Below are positions 41,433 through 51,422 of a DNA stretch of 64,000 nt, in pieces. The position numbers and the translations under genes are program-made. The notes beneath the pieces were generated by a model that was not told the DNA's origin, did no database searches, and was given only the letters and a program-made list of their open reading frames with translations. Each line of letters begins with the position of its first letter. The stretch's first letter is position 1. The DNA is from Pseudomonas oryzihabitans (GTDB taxonomy: Bacteria > Pseudomonadota > Gammaproteobacteria > Pseudomonadales > Pseudomonadaceae): assembly GCF_024652905.1 (NCBI RefSeq), contig NZ_CP102428.1:2616501-2680500 (forward strand). The letters are read 5' to 3'.

Positions 41433-41536
41433 TGAACGCCATCCTGCCGCTGCCCGAGGATGAAGACCCGGAAGGGCTGCATCCGGCGGAGCTGCCGGCC
41501 GACGAAGACGATGCGCCGCCGGTGGATCCGCTGTGA
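41432..41536 (+). CDS. 34-residue acidic micro-protein, coupled to the previous one
   Basis: This frame starts within the stop of the preceding ORF (TGATG) and encodes MNAILPLPEDEDPEGLHPAE followed by 14 more residues ending in DPL. Composition mirrors the upstream micro-protein: many Asp/Glu and Pro, no Cys. Coupled translation and shared composition suggest they belong together, but the short length means it could be spurious. Confidence 0.45.
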   Translation: MNAILPLPEDEDPEGLHPAELPADEDDAPPVDPL

Positions 41537-41601
41537 CGGGGCAGGCGTAGGGTTTGCCCTCACCCCAGCCCTCTCCCGGAGGGAAAGGGGGAATGGTGGC
41601 C

Positions 41602-41696
41602 CGTAGGTTGGGTTGAGCGCAGCGAAGCCCAACGCTTTCCGGGCCGGCACAGGTTTGTTGGGCTTCGACGATGGAGCCGTCTCAGCCCAACCTACG
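41602..41696. repeat. Distant inverted copy of the 95-bp palindromic repeat
   Basis: The sequence begins CGTAGGTTGGGTTGAGCGCA and ends CTCAGCCCAACCTACG, the reverse complement of the units at 10081-10405, with a diverged centre. It is a single copy here, between the micro-ORFs and the trehalase terminator. The 40 bp before it (CCCTCACCCCAGCCCTCTCC...) is another commonly dispersed GC-rich motif. Confidence 0.9.
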
Positions 41697-41712
41697 GATA
41701 TTCCGCATCATG

Positions 41713-41740
41713 AAAAAGGTCCGCCATGGCGGACCTTTTC
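41713..41740 (-). terminator. Terminator downstream of treA
   Basis: The inverted repeat AAAAGGTCCGCC/GGCGGACCTTTT, with only AT in the centre, has a U tract in the trehalase-sense strand and lies 8 bp beyond the treA stop codon. Confidence 0.88.
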
Positions 41741-41747
41741 TTTGGCC

Positions 41748-43391
41748 TTATTTCGGGCCGGGTTGCGGTTGGTAGAGTTCGAGCAACTTGAGCGTGACGC
41801 CGTTGGTCCAGCCGAAGCCGTCCTGCAGCTCGTACTCGCCGCCGCCACCGCCCTGGCCACCAGTGAGGTCGTATTTTTCCACCAGCTTCTGCTCCCGGGC
41901 GTAGAGATTCTGCACCTGGGTCAGGAAGCGGGTGCCGATGTCCGCCGCCAGCTTGTCCTGCTGATAGCGGCGCAGGCCATCCACGGCCACCCACTGCAGC
42001 GGTGCCCAGCCATTGGGCTCATCCCATTGCTGGCCGGTCTTGACCGTGGTGGTGGCGATGCCGCCCGGACGCAGCAGCTGGTTGGCCACGGTCGCGGCGG
42101 TCTGGTCGGCGCTGCTCTGGCTGGCCGCACCCACGAATAGCGGGAACAGCGTCGCCGCGGTGACCTTGTCGGTGCGGCGCTTGGCCTGCCAGTCGAAGTC
42201 GGTGTAGTAGCCGGCGGGATTCCACAGGTAGCGATCGATGGCCTGCTGGCGGGTCTTGGCCTTCTGGCTGTAGGCCTGGACGCAACTGGCCTCGCCGGTC
42301 TTTTCGCAGGCCTTGGCGATGGTCTGTTCCAGGTGATAGAGCAGGCTGTTCAGATCCACCGGGGCGATGGCGGTGGTGCGGATGGTCGCCAGGGTCTTGC
42401 CATCGCCGAGCCAGCGCGAGGAAAAGTCCCAGCCACTTTCGGCGCCCGCGCGCAGGTCTCGATAGACCTCGCCGGCCGGTCGACCCTTGGCCTGGGCGGC
42501 GGTGGCCAGATCTTCCATATAGGACTCCTGGCGCGGGGTATCGCGGGCGTCCCAGTAGCGATTGAGCAGGGTGCCGTCGGCCAGCTTGACCACATGGGCG
42601 TTGGCCTGGCCTGCCTGCAGCCCTTCGGCGCCGGCCATCCAGTAGGCGTATTCCTTCTGCAGCTGCGGGAGATAGCGACGATAGGCGGAATCGCCTTCCA
42701 GGTTGGCCTGCAGGTCGACCATGTAGGCGAAGAACGGCGGCTGCGAGCGACTCAGGTAGTAGCTGCGATTGCCGTTGGGGATGTGGCCGTAGACGTCGAT
42801 CTCATGGGCGAAGTTGTCCACCATGTCGCGGACCAGGTCGGTGCGCCCATCCTTGGCCAGGCCCAGCATGGTGAAGTAGGAATCCCAGTAGTACACCTCA
42901 CGGAAGCGACCGCCCGGTACCACATAGGGCTTGGGCAGCGGCAACAGGCTGCTGTAGGCCGGGACCTGTTCGTAATGGCGGGTCAGTACCGGCCAGAGAT
43001 CCTTGACGTGGGTGGGCAGGTCGGCGCCCGCCTTGGGTGGCTCGGCCTTGATCGGAGCGGATTCTTCGAAGTTGGCGCTGACGAAGGCCTTGAGATCGAA
43101 GCCCGGCTTGTCGCGCTGAGCCAGGTAGTCCTGGCGGATGTCGGCCGGATTGCGCTTGGGCAGGGCATCGACGAAATGCTTCTGGTCGGTGAACAGCTTG
43201 CCCTGCTGCACCGCGGCGAACAGCTCGGGATAGGCCTGGTCCGGCGGCACGGCGCGGGCGTTGCTGGCGTCACGCCAACTCCAGGTCGGGGTTTCCGGCT
43301 TGCTGCCCTCATGGGCGCAGGCGGCGAGAAAGGCGATGGACAGGGACAGGACGAGCATCCGCGCGGGTGGCGCAGGTGGCAGGCGTTTCAT
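41748..43391 (-). CDS. treA: Periplasmic trehalase
   Basis: A 547-residue GH37 enzyme that splits trehalose into two glucose units. Both trehalase signatures are present: PGGRFREVYYWDSYFTMLGL (about residues 159-178) and QWDEPNGWAPLQW near the C-terminus. The ATG chosen (MKRLPPAPPARMLVLSLSIA) follows AGGAG and yields an export signal; AFLAAC suggests a lipid-anchored form. A Gly-rich stretch GGQGGGGGEYE matches the family's C-terminal loop. It stands alone; no trehalose phosphotransferase genes are nearby. Confidence 0.95.
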   Translation of the reverse strand: MKRLPPAPPARMLVLSLSIAFLAACAHEGSKPETPTWSWRDASNARAVPPDQAYPELFAAVQQGKLFTDQKHFVDALPKRNPADIRQDYLAQRDKPGFDLKAFVSANFEESAPIKAEPPKAGADLPTHVKDLWPVLTRHYEQVPAYSSLLPLPKPYVVPGGRFREVYYWDSYFTMLGLAKDGRTDLVRDMVDNFAHEIDVYGHIPNGNRSYYLSRSQPPFFAYMVDLQANLEGDSAYRRYLPQLQKEYAYWMAGAEGLQAGQANAHVVKLADGTLLNRYWDARDTPRQESYMEDLATAAQAKGRPAGEVYRDLRAGAESGWDFSSRWLGDGKTLATIRTTAIAPVDLNSLLYHLEQTIAKACEKTGEASCVQAYSQKAKTRQQAIDRYLWNPAGYYTDFDWQAKRRTDKVTAATLFPLFVGAASQSSADQTAATVANQLLRPGGIATTTVKTGQQWDEPNGWAPLQWVAVDGLRRYQQDKLAADIGTRFLTQVQNLYAREQKLVEKYDLTGGQGGGGGEYELQDGFGWTNGVTLKLLELYQPQPGPK

Positions 43392-43490
43392 GAAGCGCTC
43401 CTTTTCTTGTCGACACGACAGCAGCCGCAACAGACGTTGCGACACGAAAGGATCGACCCTGAAGCGCCGCGACAGTTCGCCGCGACGGGC

Positions 43491-45404
<1,914 letters not shown>

Positions 45405-45529
45405 GGTAGGTAGTGGCCGATGAAGGAAAGAGATGTCATTGCGCTAGCAGACACGGAAAACCTGTCTAAGTTAACAGTTTCGGCGTTTCGCTTCGCGCTG
45501 GCCTTCGACCACTGCTCCAGAAAAATTAC

Positions 45530-48500
45530 TCACTCGGTCGCGTTTTTCTCCACGGCATAGCGCCGCTCCAGGCCGCTGTGACCCAGACCGACGCCCTTGC
45601 GCACCTTGAGCTGCACCGGAATGCGTTCCTTGAGCGCCTCCACGTGGCTGATGATGCCGATGGTCTTGCCGCTGGCATTGAGCTGGTCGAGGGCATCCAG
45701 GGCGACCTCCAGGGTTTCGCCATCGAGGGTGCCAAAGCCCTCGTCGAGAAACAGCGAATCGATGCCGGTGCGCTGACTGACCAGATCCGACAGGGCCAGC
45801 GCTAGAGCCAGACTCACCAGGAAGCTCTCGCCACCGGACAGGGTACGGATGTCGCGCAGGGCATCGGCCTGCCAGGTGTCGAGGATCTGCAGTTCCAGTT
45901 CCGCCGCCTGGCGCCGGATCAGCCGATAGCGGCCGTGCAGACGCATGAGCTGACCATTGGCCAGGTGCACCAGGTGATCCAGGGTCAGGCCCTGGGCGAA
46001 CTTGCGGAATTTGGCGCCGTCGGCCGAGCCGATCAGGCCGTTGAGGTGCTGCCAGAGATCGTGATCGCGCTCCTGGGCGGCGATCTCGCCGAGCAGGGCC
46101 TGCAGGCCGTCCCGGCGCCGTTCGTCTTCGCGCAGGGCGGCGTTGACCTCGCCCTGGCGCTGGCCCAGCGCACGCAATTCGGCACTGGCGGCGGCCAGTT
46201 CGGCATCCAGCTCGGCGGCGCTGCGCTCGGTCTGCGGCGCGGCGTTCAAGGTTGCCAGGCGTTCCTGCGCCGCACCGGACAGGGCGCGAGCCTCGGTCAG
46301 GGCGGTCTCCAGGCGGCTGCGCTCCGCGGTCAGGGCGCTGTGCTCGCCATCGTCCAGTTGCGCAGCGCGCCAGGCGTCGGCATCGGCGAAGGCACTGGCG
46401 GCCAGGGCAACCTGCCAGCGCTCGTCGGCCTCGCGGGCCTGGCGTGTCTCACCCGCCAGCCGCTCGTGCAGCGCCTGGCGGGTCCCCTGCAGCGCCGCCC
46501 CCTGCTCGCGGCAGTCTTCCCAGGTCGCGGTGGCCTCAACGAGGACGGCGGCGGCGTCTTGCGGCGCTACCGTGGCAGGCGCGACCTCGCCAGCGCGCTG
46601 GCGCCAGGTCGCCACCAGCGGGGCAAGCGTGGCCAGGCGCTGGGCGCTGTCCTTCAAGCGCTGCTGCAACGCCTGCGCTCGTTGGCAATCGGCCTGCCAG
46701 ACTCGCCATTCCTGGTCGCGCTGGGCCAGCCATTCCGCCGCGCGCCGGGGTACCTCATGGCCCCAGCCGGCCAGCTCCTCGCCCAGTCGACGCTCGGCAC
46801 TGGTCTGTTGCGCCTGGGCTTCGCGCTGCTCGTCGGCCCCCTCGGCCAGCGCCTGGCGTGCCCGCTCCCAGGCCGCCTCGGCCAGGGCCAGGCGCTGTTC
46901 GGCATCGGCCTGCTGGCGCGCCAGGCGCAGGGCCTCCTGGCGACTTTCCTCGCCCTGCTGGCGCAGACCATCCAGGGTGGCGAGCACCTGCTGGATACGC
47001 GCCAGTTCCTGATCCTGACGACGGCGCAATTCAGCCACCGCGCCGGGCGCCTCGGGATCGGCGCCCAGGGCCGTGCAACGCTGGCGCCAGAGTTCGCCCA
47101 ACTGTTCCAGTTGTTGACTGGCCTCGGTCTGCTGCTCGTTGGCCTGATCGAGTTGCGCCTTGAGCGCGGCCAGGGCCTCGCTGAGTTCCTTGCCCTCCTG
47201 GGTCAGGCGCTCCAGCTCGGCCTTGGCGTCCTGCAAGGCGGCCTGGGTGGCGGAGACGTCCAGAGCGGCATAGTCGGCCACCGCAGGATGCTCGCGAGAG
47301 CCGCACAGCGGACAGGGTTCGTCGGGCTGCAATGCAGCGCGCTGGGCTTCCAGGCTGCGGATGACCCGCTCCTGTTCGAGCAGCTTCTCGCGCTCGCGCA
47401 CCTGCTGGGCCACTTCGCGGTAGCGTCCGCGCAGGGCATCCAGGCGCACCTGATGATCGCCATGCTGGCGCTGGCGCTCGCCCTGGCTGCGGGCCAGGCG
47501 CTCCAGCTGCGTCTGCAGCTGGCGCCGACGCTCGACCAACTGATCCAGCTGGTCCACCTCGTTGACCCGGCCCAGCGCAGCCTGCCAGAGGGCGCGCCAG
47601 GCCTTTTCGTCGCGCCCGTCCAGCGCCGCCTGCCAGCGTTCGGTCTGGGCCTGCTCCGCCGCCTGGGCCTGGGCGGCTTGCTCGCGGGCGCGGGTCAGCG
47701 CCCCCTGCTGGGCCTCGCGCTCCTCGGCCAGCAACTGCAGCTGGCGGGTCTGCTCCTGCTGGCGGCGGGTCAGGCGGGTCAGGGCCTCGGCTCTTTCGTC
47801 GCGTAGCGCCAGTTGGCTGCGCCAATCGCCCAGGCGTTCGCCGAGTTCGGCATGGCGGCTACGTTCGGCCAGGCTCTCGGTCAGGTGTTGCTGCTCCTCA
47901 AGCGTACGTGCCTGCTCCGCTTCGGCTTGGCGCAGCTGTTCGCCACTGGCGCCCAGGGCCTGGGCCAGGGCAGCGTCGCGGCGATTGACCAGGGTCTGGA
48001 TGCGTTGATCGAGCTGTTCCAGCTCTTCCCGGCTGCGCTGTTCGCGGGTCTGGGCCTCGCGCCAGGACTGTTCGATGGGCAGCAATCGCGCCGCCGGTTC
48101 GGCCGCCGCCAATCGCTGGCGCTGCGGCTCGGCGGCCTCCCAGGCCCGCTGCGCCGCGGCCAGGCGCGCCTCGGCCTGCTGCCTGCCCGCCAGCGCCTGC
48201 TCCAGGGCGGTCAGCCACTGGCGTTGGGCCTGCCAGGTCTTGAGGTCGGCGCCCAGCCGTTCTTCGCGCTGCGTCAGACCGAGACCCTCGGCGGCCAGCG
48301 CCTGACGGCGTTCGTCGTCCAGCACCTCGACTCCCGCGACACGCTGGCGCAGGCCGTCCAGCACGCCCTTGGCCTCCCGTGCCCGCTCGTATACCCGCTG
48401 GGAGATCTGGCCGTACACGGCGGTCCCGGTCAGCTCTTCCAGCAGTTCGGCGCGCTGGCTGGCACTGGCCTCCAGGAAGGCGGCGAAGCCGCCCTGGGCC

Positions 48501-48955
48501 AGCAGCATGGAGCGGGTGAAGCGCTCGAAGTCGAGGCCGGTGAGTTCTTCGGTGAGCCTGAGCTTGTCACCGGTCTTTTCGGCGAGGATGGTCCCATCGA
48601 GACGGGCCAGCTCCACCTTGGGTGGCTGCAGGGCGCCATCGGCCCGATCCCGCGCGCGCCTCTGACTCCAGAAGGCCCGGTAGCGCTCGCCACGCACGGC
48701 GAATTCCACCTCGGCGAGGCAGTCGCCGGTATGGCGGGTCATGAGTTCGTTGCTCTCCCCGCCCACCTTGCTCATGCGTGGGGTGCGGTGATAGAGCGCC
48801 AGGCAGATGGCGTCCAGCAGGGTGGTCTTGCCCGCCCCGGTCGGTCCGGTGATGGCGAACAGGCCACTGCTGGCGAAGGGTTCGGCGGTGAAGTCGATCT
48901 TCCACTCACCCTTGAGGGAATTGAGGTTCTTCAGACGCAGGGTGAGGATCTTCAT
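45530..48955 (-). CDS. sbcC: Exonuclease subunit SbcC (Rad50-like ATPase)
   Basis: A 1141-residue SMC-like ATPase that, with SbcD, cleaves DNA hairpins and protein-blocked ends. It starts at MKILTLRLKNLNSLKGEW with Walker A GPTGAGKTTLLDA, then two very long coiled coils around the zinc hook CPLC (Cys548, CPLCGSREHPA). The C-terminus carries the ABC signature TLSGGESFLVSLALALALS and Walker B DSLFLDEGFGTLDGE. The upstream in-frame 21 residues are not used. Normally directly behind sbcD; here four other genes lie between. Confidence 0.96.
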   Translation of the reverse strand: MKILTLRLKNLNSLKGEWKIDFTAEPFASSGLFAITGPTGAGKTTLLDAICLALYHRTPRMSKVGGESNELMTRHTGDCLAEVEFAVRGERYRAFWSQRRARDRADGALQPPKVELARLDGTILAEKTGDKLRLTEELTGLDFERFTRSMLLAQGGFAAFLEASASQRAELLEELTGTAVYGQISQRVYERAREAKGVLDGLRQRVAGVEVLDDERRQALAAEGLGLTQREERLGADLKTWQAQRQWLTALEQALAGRQQAEARLAAAQRAWEAAEPQRQRLAAAEPAARLLPIEQSWREAQTREQRSREELEQLDQRIQTLVNRRDAALAQALGASGEQLRQAEAEQARTLEEQQHLTESLAERSRHAELGERLGDWRSQLALRDERAEALTRLTRRQQEQTRQLQLLAEEREAQQGALTRAREQAAQAQAAEQAQTERWQAALDGRDEKAWRALWQAALGRVNEVDQLDQLVERRRQLQTQLERLARSQGERQRQHGDHQVRLDALRGRYREVAQQVREREKLLEQERVIRSLEAQRAALQPDEPCPLCGSREHPAVADYAALDVSATQAALQDAKAELERLTQEGKELSEALAALKAQLDQANEQQTEASQQLEQLGELWRQRCTALGADPEAPGAVAELRRRQDQELARIQQVLATLDGLRQQGEESRQEALRLARQQADAEQRLALAEAAWERARQALAEGADEQREAQAQQTSAERRLGEELAGWGHEVPRRAAEWLAQRDQEWRVWQADCQRAQALQQRLKDSAQRLATLAPLVATWRQRAGEVAPATVAPQDAAAVLVEATATWEDCREQGAALQGTRQALHERLAGETRQAREADERWQVALAASAFADADAWRAAQLDDGEHSALTAERSRLETALTEARALSGAAQERLATLNAAPQTERSAAELDAELAAASAELRALGQRQGEVNAALREDERRRDGLQALLGEIAAQERDHDLWQHLNGLIGSADGAKFRKFAQGLTLDHLVHLANGQLMRLHGRYRLIRRQAAELELQILDTWQADALRDIRTLSGGESFLVSLALALALSDLVSQRTGIDSLFLDEGFGTLDGETLEVALDALDQLNASGKTIGIISHVEALKERIPVQLKVRKGVGLGHSGLERRYAVEKNATE

Positions 48956-49127
48956 CAGGCTTTTCCAGGACGACTCGGCGAACCGCCGATTCTGGCATTG
49001 TTGGACGCGCGCGCCCATGCCAACCGACCATTCGACCTATGGTCATGCCCGCTGCTGAACTTGCCTCCCGCTCCGTTCTCAACAGAAAGGTACCGCCTTG
49101 CAACAACGTTTCCCGGGAGGATCCGTC

Positions 49128-49265
49128 GTGCGCTCACCTCTGTCTCCCTTCGATTTTCTTGGCATGCCGCTGCTGATCGGCCTGGGCATCCTGGCACTGG
49201 TCAGTTGCGGTGGTGATAACAAGACCGCTGCGCTCTGGCAGCCGCTGACAACCTGGCTGGTCTAG
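49128..49265 (+). CDS. Tiny lipoprotein-like membrane peptide (45 aa)
   Basis: A GTG start 7 nt behind an excellent GGGAGG site opens a 45-codon frame. The product has a hydrophobic core (MPLLIGLGILALVSC) ending in a possible lipobox LVSC at Cys27 and an 18-residue mature tail with Trp and charged residues. It runs opposite to its neighbours and is convergent with the alcohol dehydrogenase, whose terminator starts 6 bp after its stop. No family recognised. Confidence 0.55.
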   Translation: MRSPLSPFDFLGMPLLIGLGILALVSCGGDNKTAALWQPLTTWLV

Positions 49266-49270
49266 CGGAT

Positions 49271-49301
49271 AAAAAGCCCGACGATCCTGGGATCGCCGGG
49301 C
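49271..49301 (-). terminator. Terminator downstream of the alcohol dehydrogenase
   Basis: On the minus strand the stem GCCCG(G)CGATC/GATCGTCGGGC, with one mismatch or wobble and a 4-nt loop, is followed by TTTTTA. It lies just behind the dehydrogenase stop codon. Confidence 0.88.
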
Positions 49302-49307
49302 GGCCCC

Positions 49308-50483
49308 TCAAGGCATGAACACCGCCCTCATGCAGTTCTTGTCCTTGGACTTGAACAGCTCGTAGCCATAGGGCGACTCTTCCAGGCTCATCGGATGGGT
49401 GAGCAGGTAAGACGGATCCAGCTCGCCCTTCTGGATGTGCTCGAACAGCCGCTCCACATAGCGCTGCCCCGGCTGCTGACCCGATCTCAGGGTCAAGGCC
49501 TTGTTGACGATGGCACCCATGGGAAACTTGTCGATCAAGCCGCCATAGACCCCGATCACCGACACCGTACCGCCCTTGCGACAGGCGCGGATGGCCTGGC
49601 GCAACGCCGACCCGCGCTCGGTGTGCAGGCGCAGCATCTGCTTGGTCTTGTCGTAGGCGTAATCCAACTGGGTGCCATGGGCCTCCATGCCGACACAATC
49701 GATGCAACGATCGGGGCCGCGCCCGCCAGTCAGTTCCAGCAAGGCTTCATGGATGTTGGTGGTCTCGTAGTCGAGGACGATGGCACCGGCCTTCTCGGCC
49801 GCCAGCTGCAGGCGATCGCTGAAGCGATCGATGGCGATGACCCGCTCGGCGCCCAGCAGATAAGCGCTGCGAATGGCCATCTGGCCAACGCCACCACAAC
49901 CCCAGACCGCCACGGTATCACCGGGCTGGATGTCGGCGATGTCGGCGGCGTAGTAGCCGGTGGGCACGGCATCGGACACGAACACCGCCTGGGCATCGCT
50001 GACGCCGTCGGGCACCTTGAACAGGTTGACGTCGGCATAGGGCACCCGCACGTAGGTCGCGTGACTGCCGGCATAGCCGCCGAAAGCGTGGCTGTAGCCA
50101 AAGATGCCGGAACAGGGCTGCCCGTAGGCCAGTTCGGTCATTTCAGGCTTGGGATTACTGTTGTCGCAGCAGTTGTAATCCTCGCGCTGGCAGTGCTCGC
50201 AGTCCCCACAGCCGATGATGGAGACGGTCACCACCCGATCCCCCACGGCCAGGCCCTGGTTGCGCAGGCTGCTGCCCAGCTCGACGATCTCGCCGAGGAA
50301 TTCGTGGCCGATGATGTCGCCGGGTTTCATCGCCGGGACATAGCCACCCAGCAGGTGCAGGTCCGAGCCACACACCGAGGACATGATGATGCGCACGATG
50401 GCATCGCGCGGATTGAGGATCTCCGGATCCGGGACGGTTTCCACCTGTAGACGGTTGGGGGCTTGCCAGGTCAGGGCACGCAT
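49308..50483 (-). CDS. Zinc-dependent alcohol dehydrogenase (formaldehyde dehydrogenase-like MDR)
   Basis: A 391-residue medium-chain dehydrogenase. Catalytic zinc ligands appear in SSVCGSDLHL and GHEFLGEI; the structural-zinc loop is IGCGDCEHCQREDYNCC. The NAD-binding loop is AVWGCGGVGQMAIRSA followed by VIAIDRF (Asp favouring NAD). The DCVGMEAHG and long insertion around residues 245-285 match the glutathione-independent formaldehyde dehydrogenase-like branch. Its start overlaps the stop of the upstream SRPBCC gene by one base (TGATG), so they form an operon. Substrate unknown. Confidence 0.93.
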   Translation of the reverse strand: MRALTWQAPNRLQVETVPDPEILNPRDAIVRIIMSSVCGSDLHLLGGYVPAMKPGDIIGHEFLGEIVELGSSLRNQGLAVGDRVVTVSIIGCGDCEHCQREDYNCCDNSNPKPEMTELAYGQPCSGIFGYSHAFGGYAGSHATYVRVPYADVNLFKVPDGVSDAQAVFVSDAVPTGYYAADIADIQPGDTVAVWGCGGVGQMAIRSAYLLGAERVIAIDRFSDRLQLAAEKAGAIVLDYETTNIHEALLELTGGRGPDRCIDCVGMEAHGTQLDYAYDKTKQMLRLHTERGSALRQAIRACRKGGTVSVIGVYGGLIDKFPMGAIVNKALTLRSGQQPGQRYVERLFEHIQKGELDPSYLLTHPMSLEESPYGYELFKSKDKNCMRAVFMP

Positions 50484-51322
50484 CAGTTCGCCCTCCCCGG
50501 AGTGCCGAGGCCCGCGTCGATGTCAGCCGAGGGTTCATCGGCCGGGCGAGTCACCGGCGGATGGGGCGGCGCCAGCGGGCGACCGCTACGCGAGACCTCG
50601 GGGGTGGCGATCTCGCCGGTCTCCAGTTGCTGCTTGAGGCGGCGCAGGCCGAGGTTGACCGCCTTGCCGGTGAAGCGGCTGATGCCTTCGGTGACGGCAT
50701 GACCGAGCAGGCCGGCCGGGGCTTCGCAGGCCAGCACGACCTGCACCAGGGTGCCACGGCCCTGGGGGGCGTCACTGAAGGTCAGGCTGGCCTTGTGCGC
50801 CATGAAGGTGCCGGGCACGGTGCTCCACAGCAGGAACTCGTTCTCGCGGCGCTCGCTCTGCTCCAGGGTCCAGCTCAGGGTGCGTCCCAGGGGACCGGAG
50901 GCATGCCAGTGGCTGTCGCCATCAGCGCCCAGCTCGATGCGATCGACGAACGGCAGCAGTTCGCGCAGGTGCTGCAGATCGGCGCAGTAGGCGAACACCT
51001 CTTCACGCGGCTTGGCGATGGTGACGCTGCGCTGGATGGCGGTGGGATTGCGCCAGCCCCAGCGTTCGCCCAAGGCCTGCTCGAAGGGCGACGGCTGCAG
51101 TGCGGCCTTGAGCTCGCAGCGCTGGCGTACCCCGCGGCTGAGGGCCATGGCGCCCAGCGCCATCTTCACGCAGCCGGCCAGACCACCGCGGCGCAGGCCG
51201 CCAAGGATCAGCAGACCGCCGCCGAGCAGGGAAACCACCCGTTCGGTACCCTGGACGTTGGGGACCTGGTTGTCGGAACGCTCATGGCGCGTGGCGGCGA
51301 GGGGTTGGGAAAGGTCGTGCAT
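50483..51322 (-). CDS. SRPBCC (cyclase/dehydrase-like) protein with membrane hairpin
   Basis: A 279-residue protein. Residues about 20-65 are a YgaP-like membrane hairpin with two hydrophobic stretches (VVSLLGGGLLILGGLRRGG and CVKMALGAMALSRG). Residues about 90-235 are an SRPBCC/polyketide-cyclase fold (SVTIAKPREEVFAYCADLQHL and FMAHKASLTF), and the last 45 are Pro-rich and probably disordered. It is translationally coupled to the alcohol dehydrogenase, so the pair may act on a membrane-associated or hydrophobic substrate; this is inference. A GGAGGAG-type site precedes the ATG. Confidence 0.85.
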   Translation of the reverse strand: MHDLSQPLAATRHERSDNQVPNVQGTERVVSLLGGGLLILGGLRRGGLAGCVKMALGAMALSRGVRQRCELKAALQPSPFEQALGERWGWRNPTAIQRSVTIAKPREEVFAYCADLQHLRELLPFVDRIELGADGDSHWHASGPLGRTLSWTLEQSERRENEFLLWSTVPGTFMAHKASLTFSDAPQGRGTLVQVVLACEAPAGLLGHAVTEGISRFTGKAVNLGLRRLKQQLETGEIATPEVSRSGRPLAPPHPPVTRPADEPSADIDAGLGTPGRAN

Positions 51323-51422
51323 GGGGTCTCCTCCGGTATGGGCTACATAGAGAGGGTGACCCCAGCGCGTGGGACGTTGTTCCGAAGGCGAAAAGCGGTC
51401 CGATGGACGCGTTTCGTTGCGA

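Noticed and set aside
47813-49216. 467-codon plus-strand open frame over the 5' part of sbcC
   Set aside because: Opposes a fully motif-supported SbcC; the composition is typical of antisense translation.
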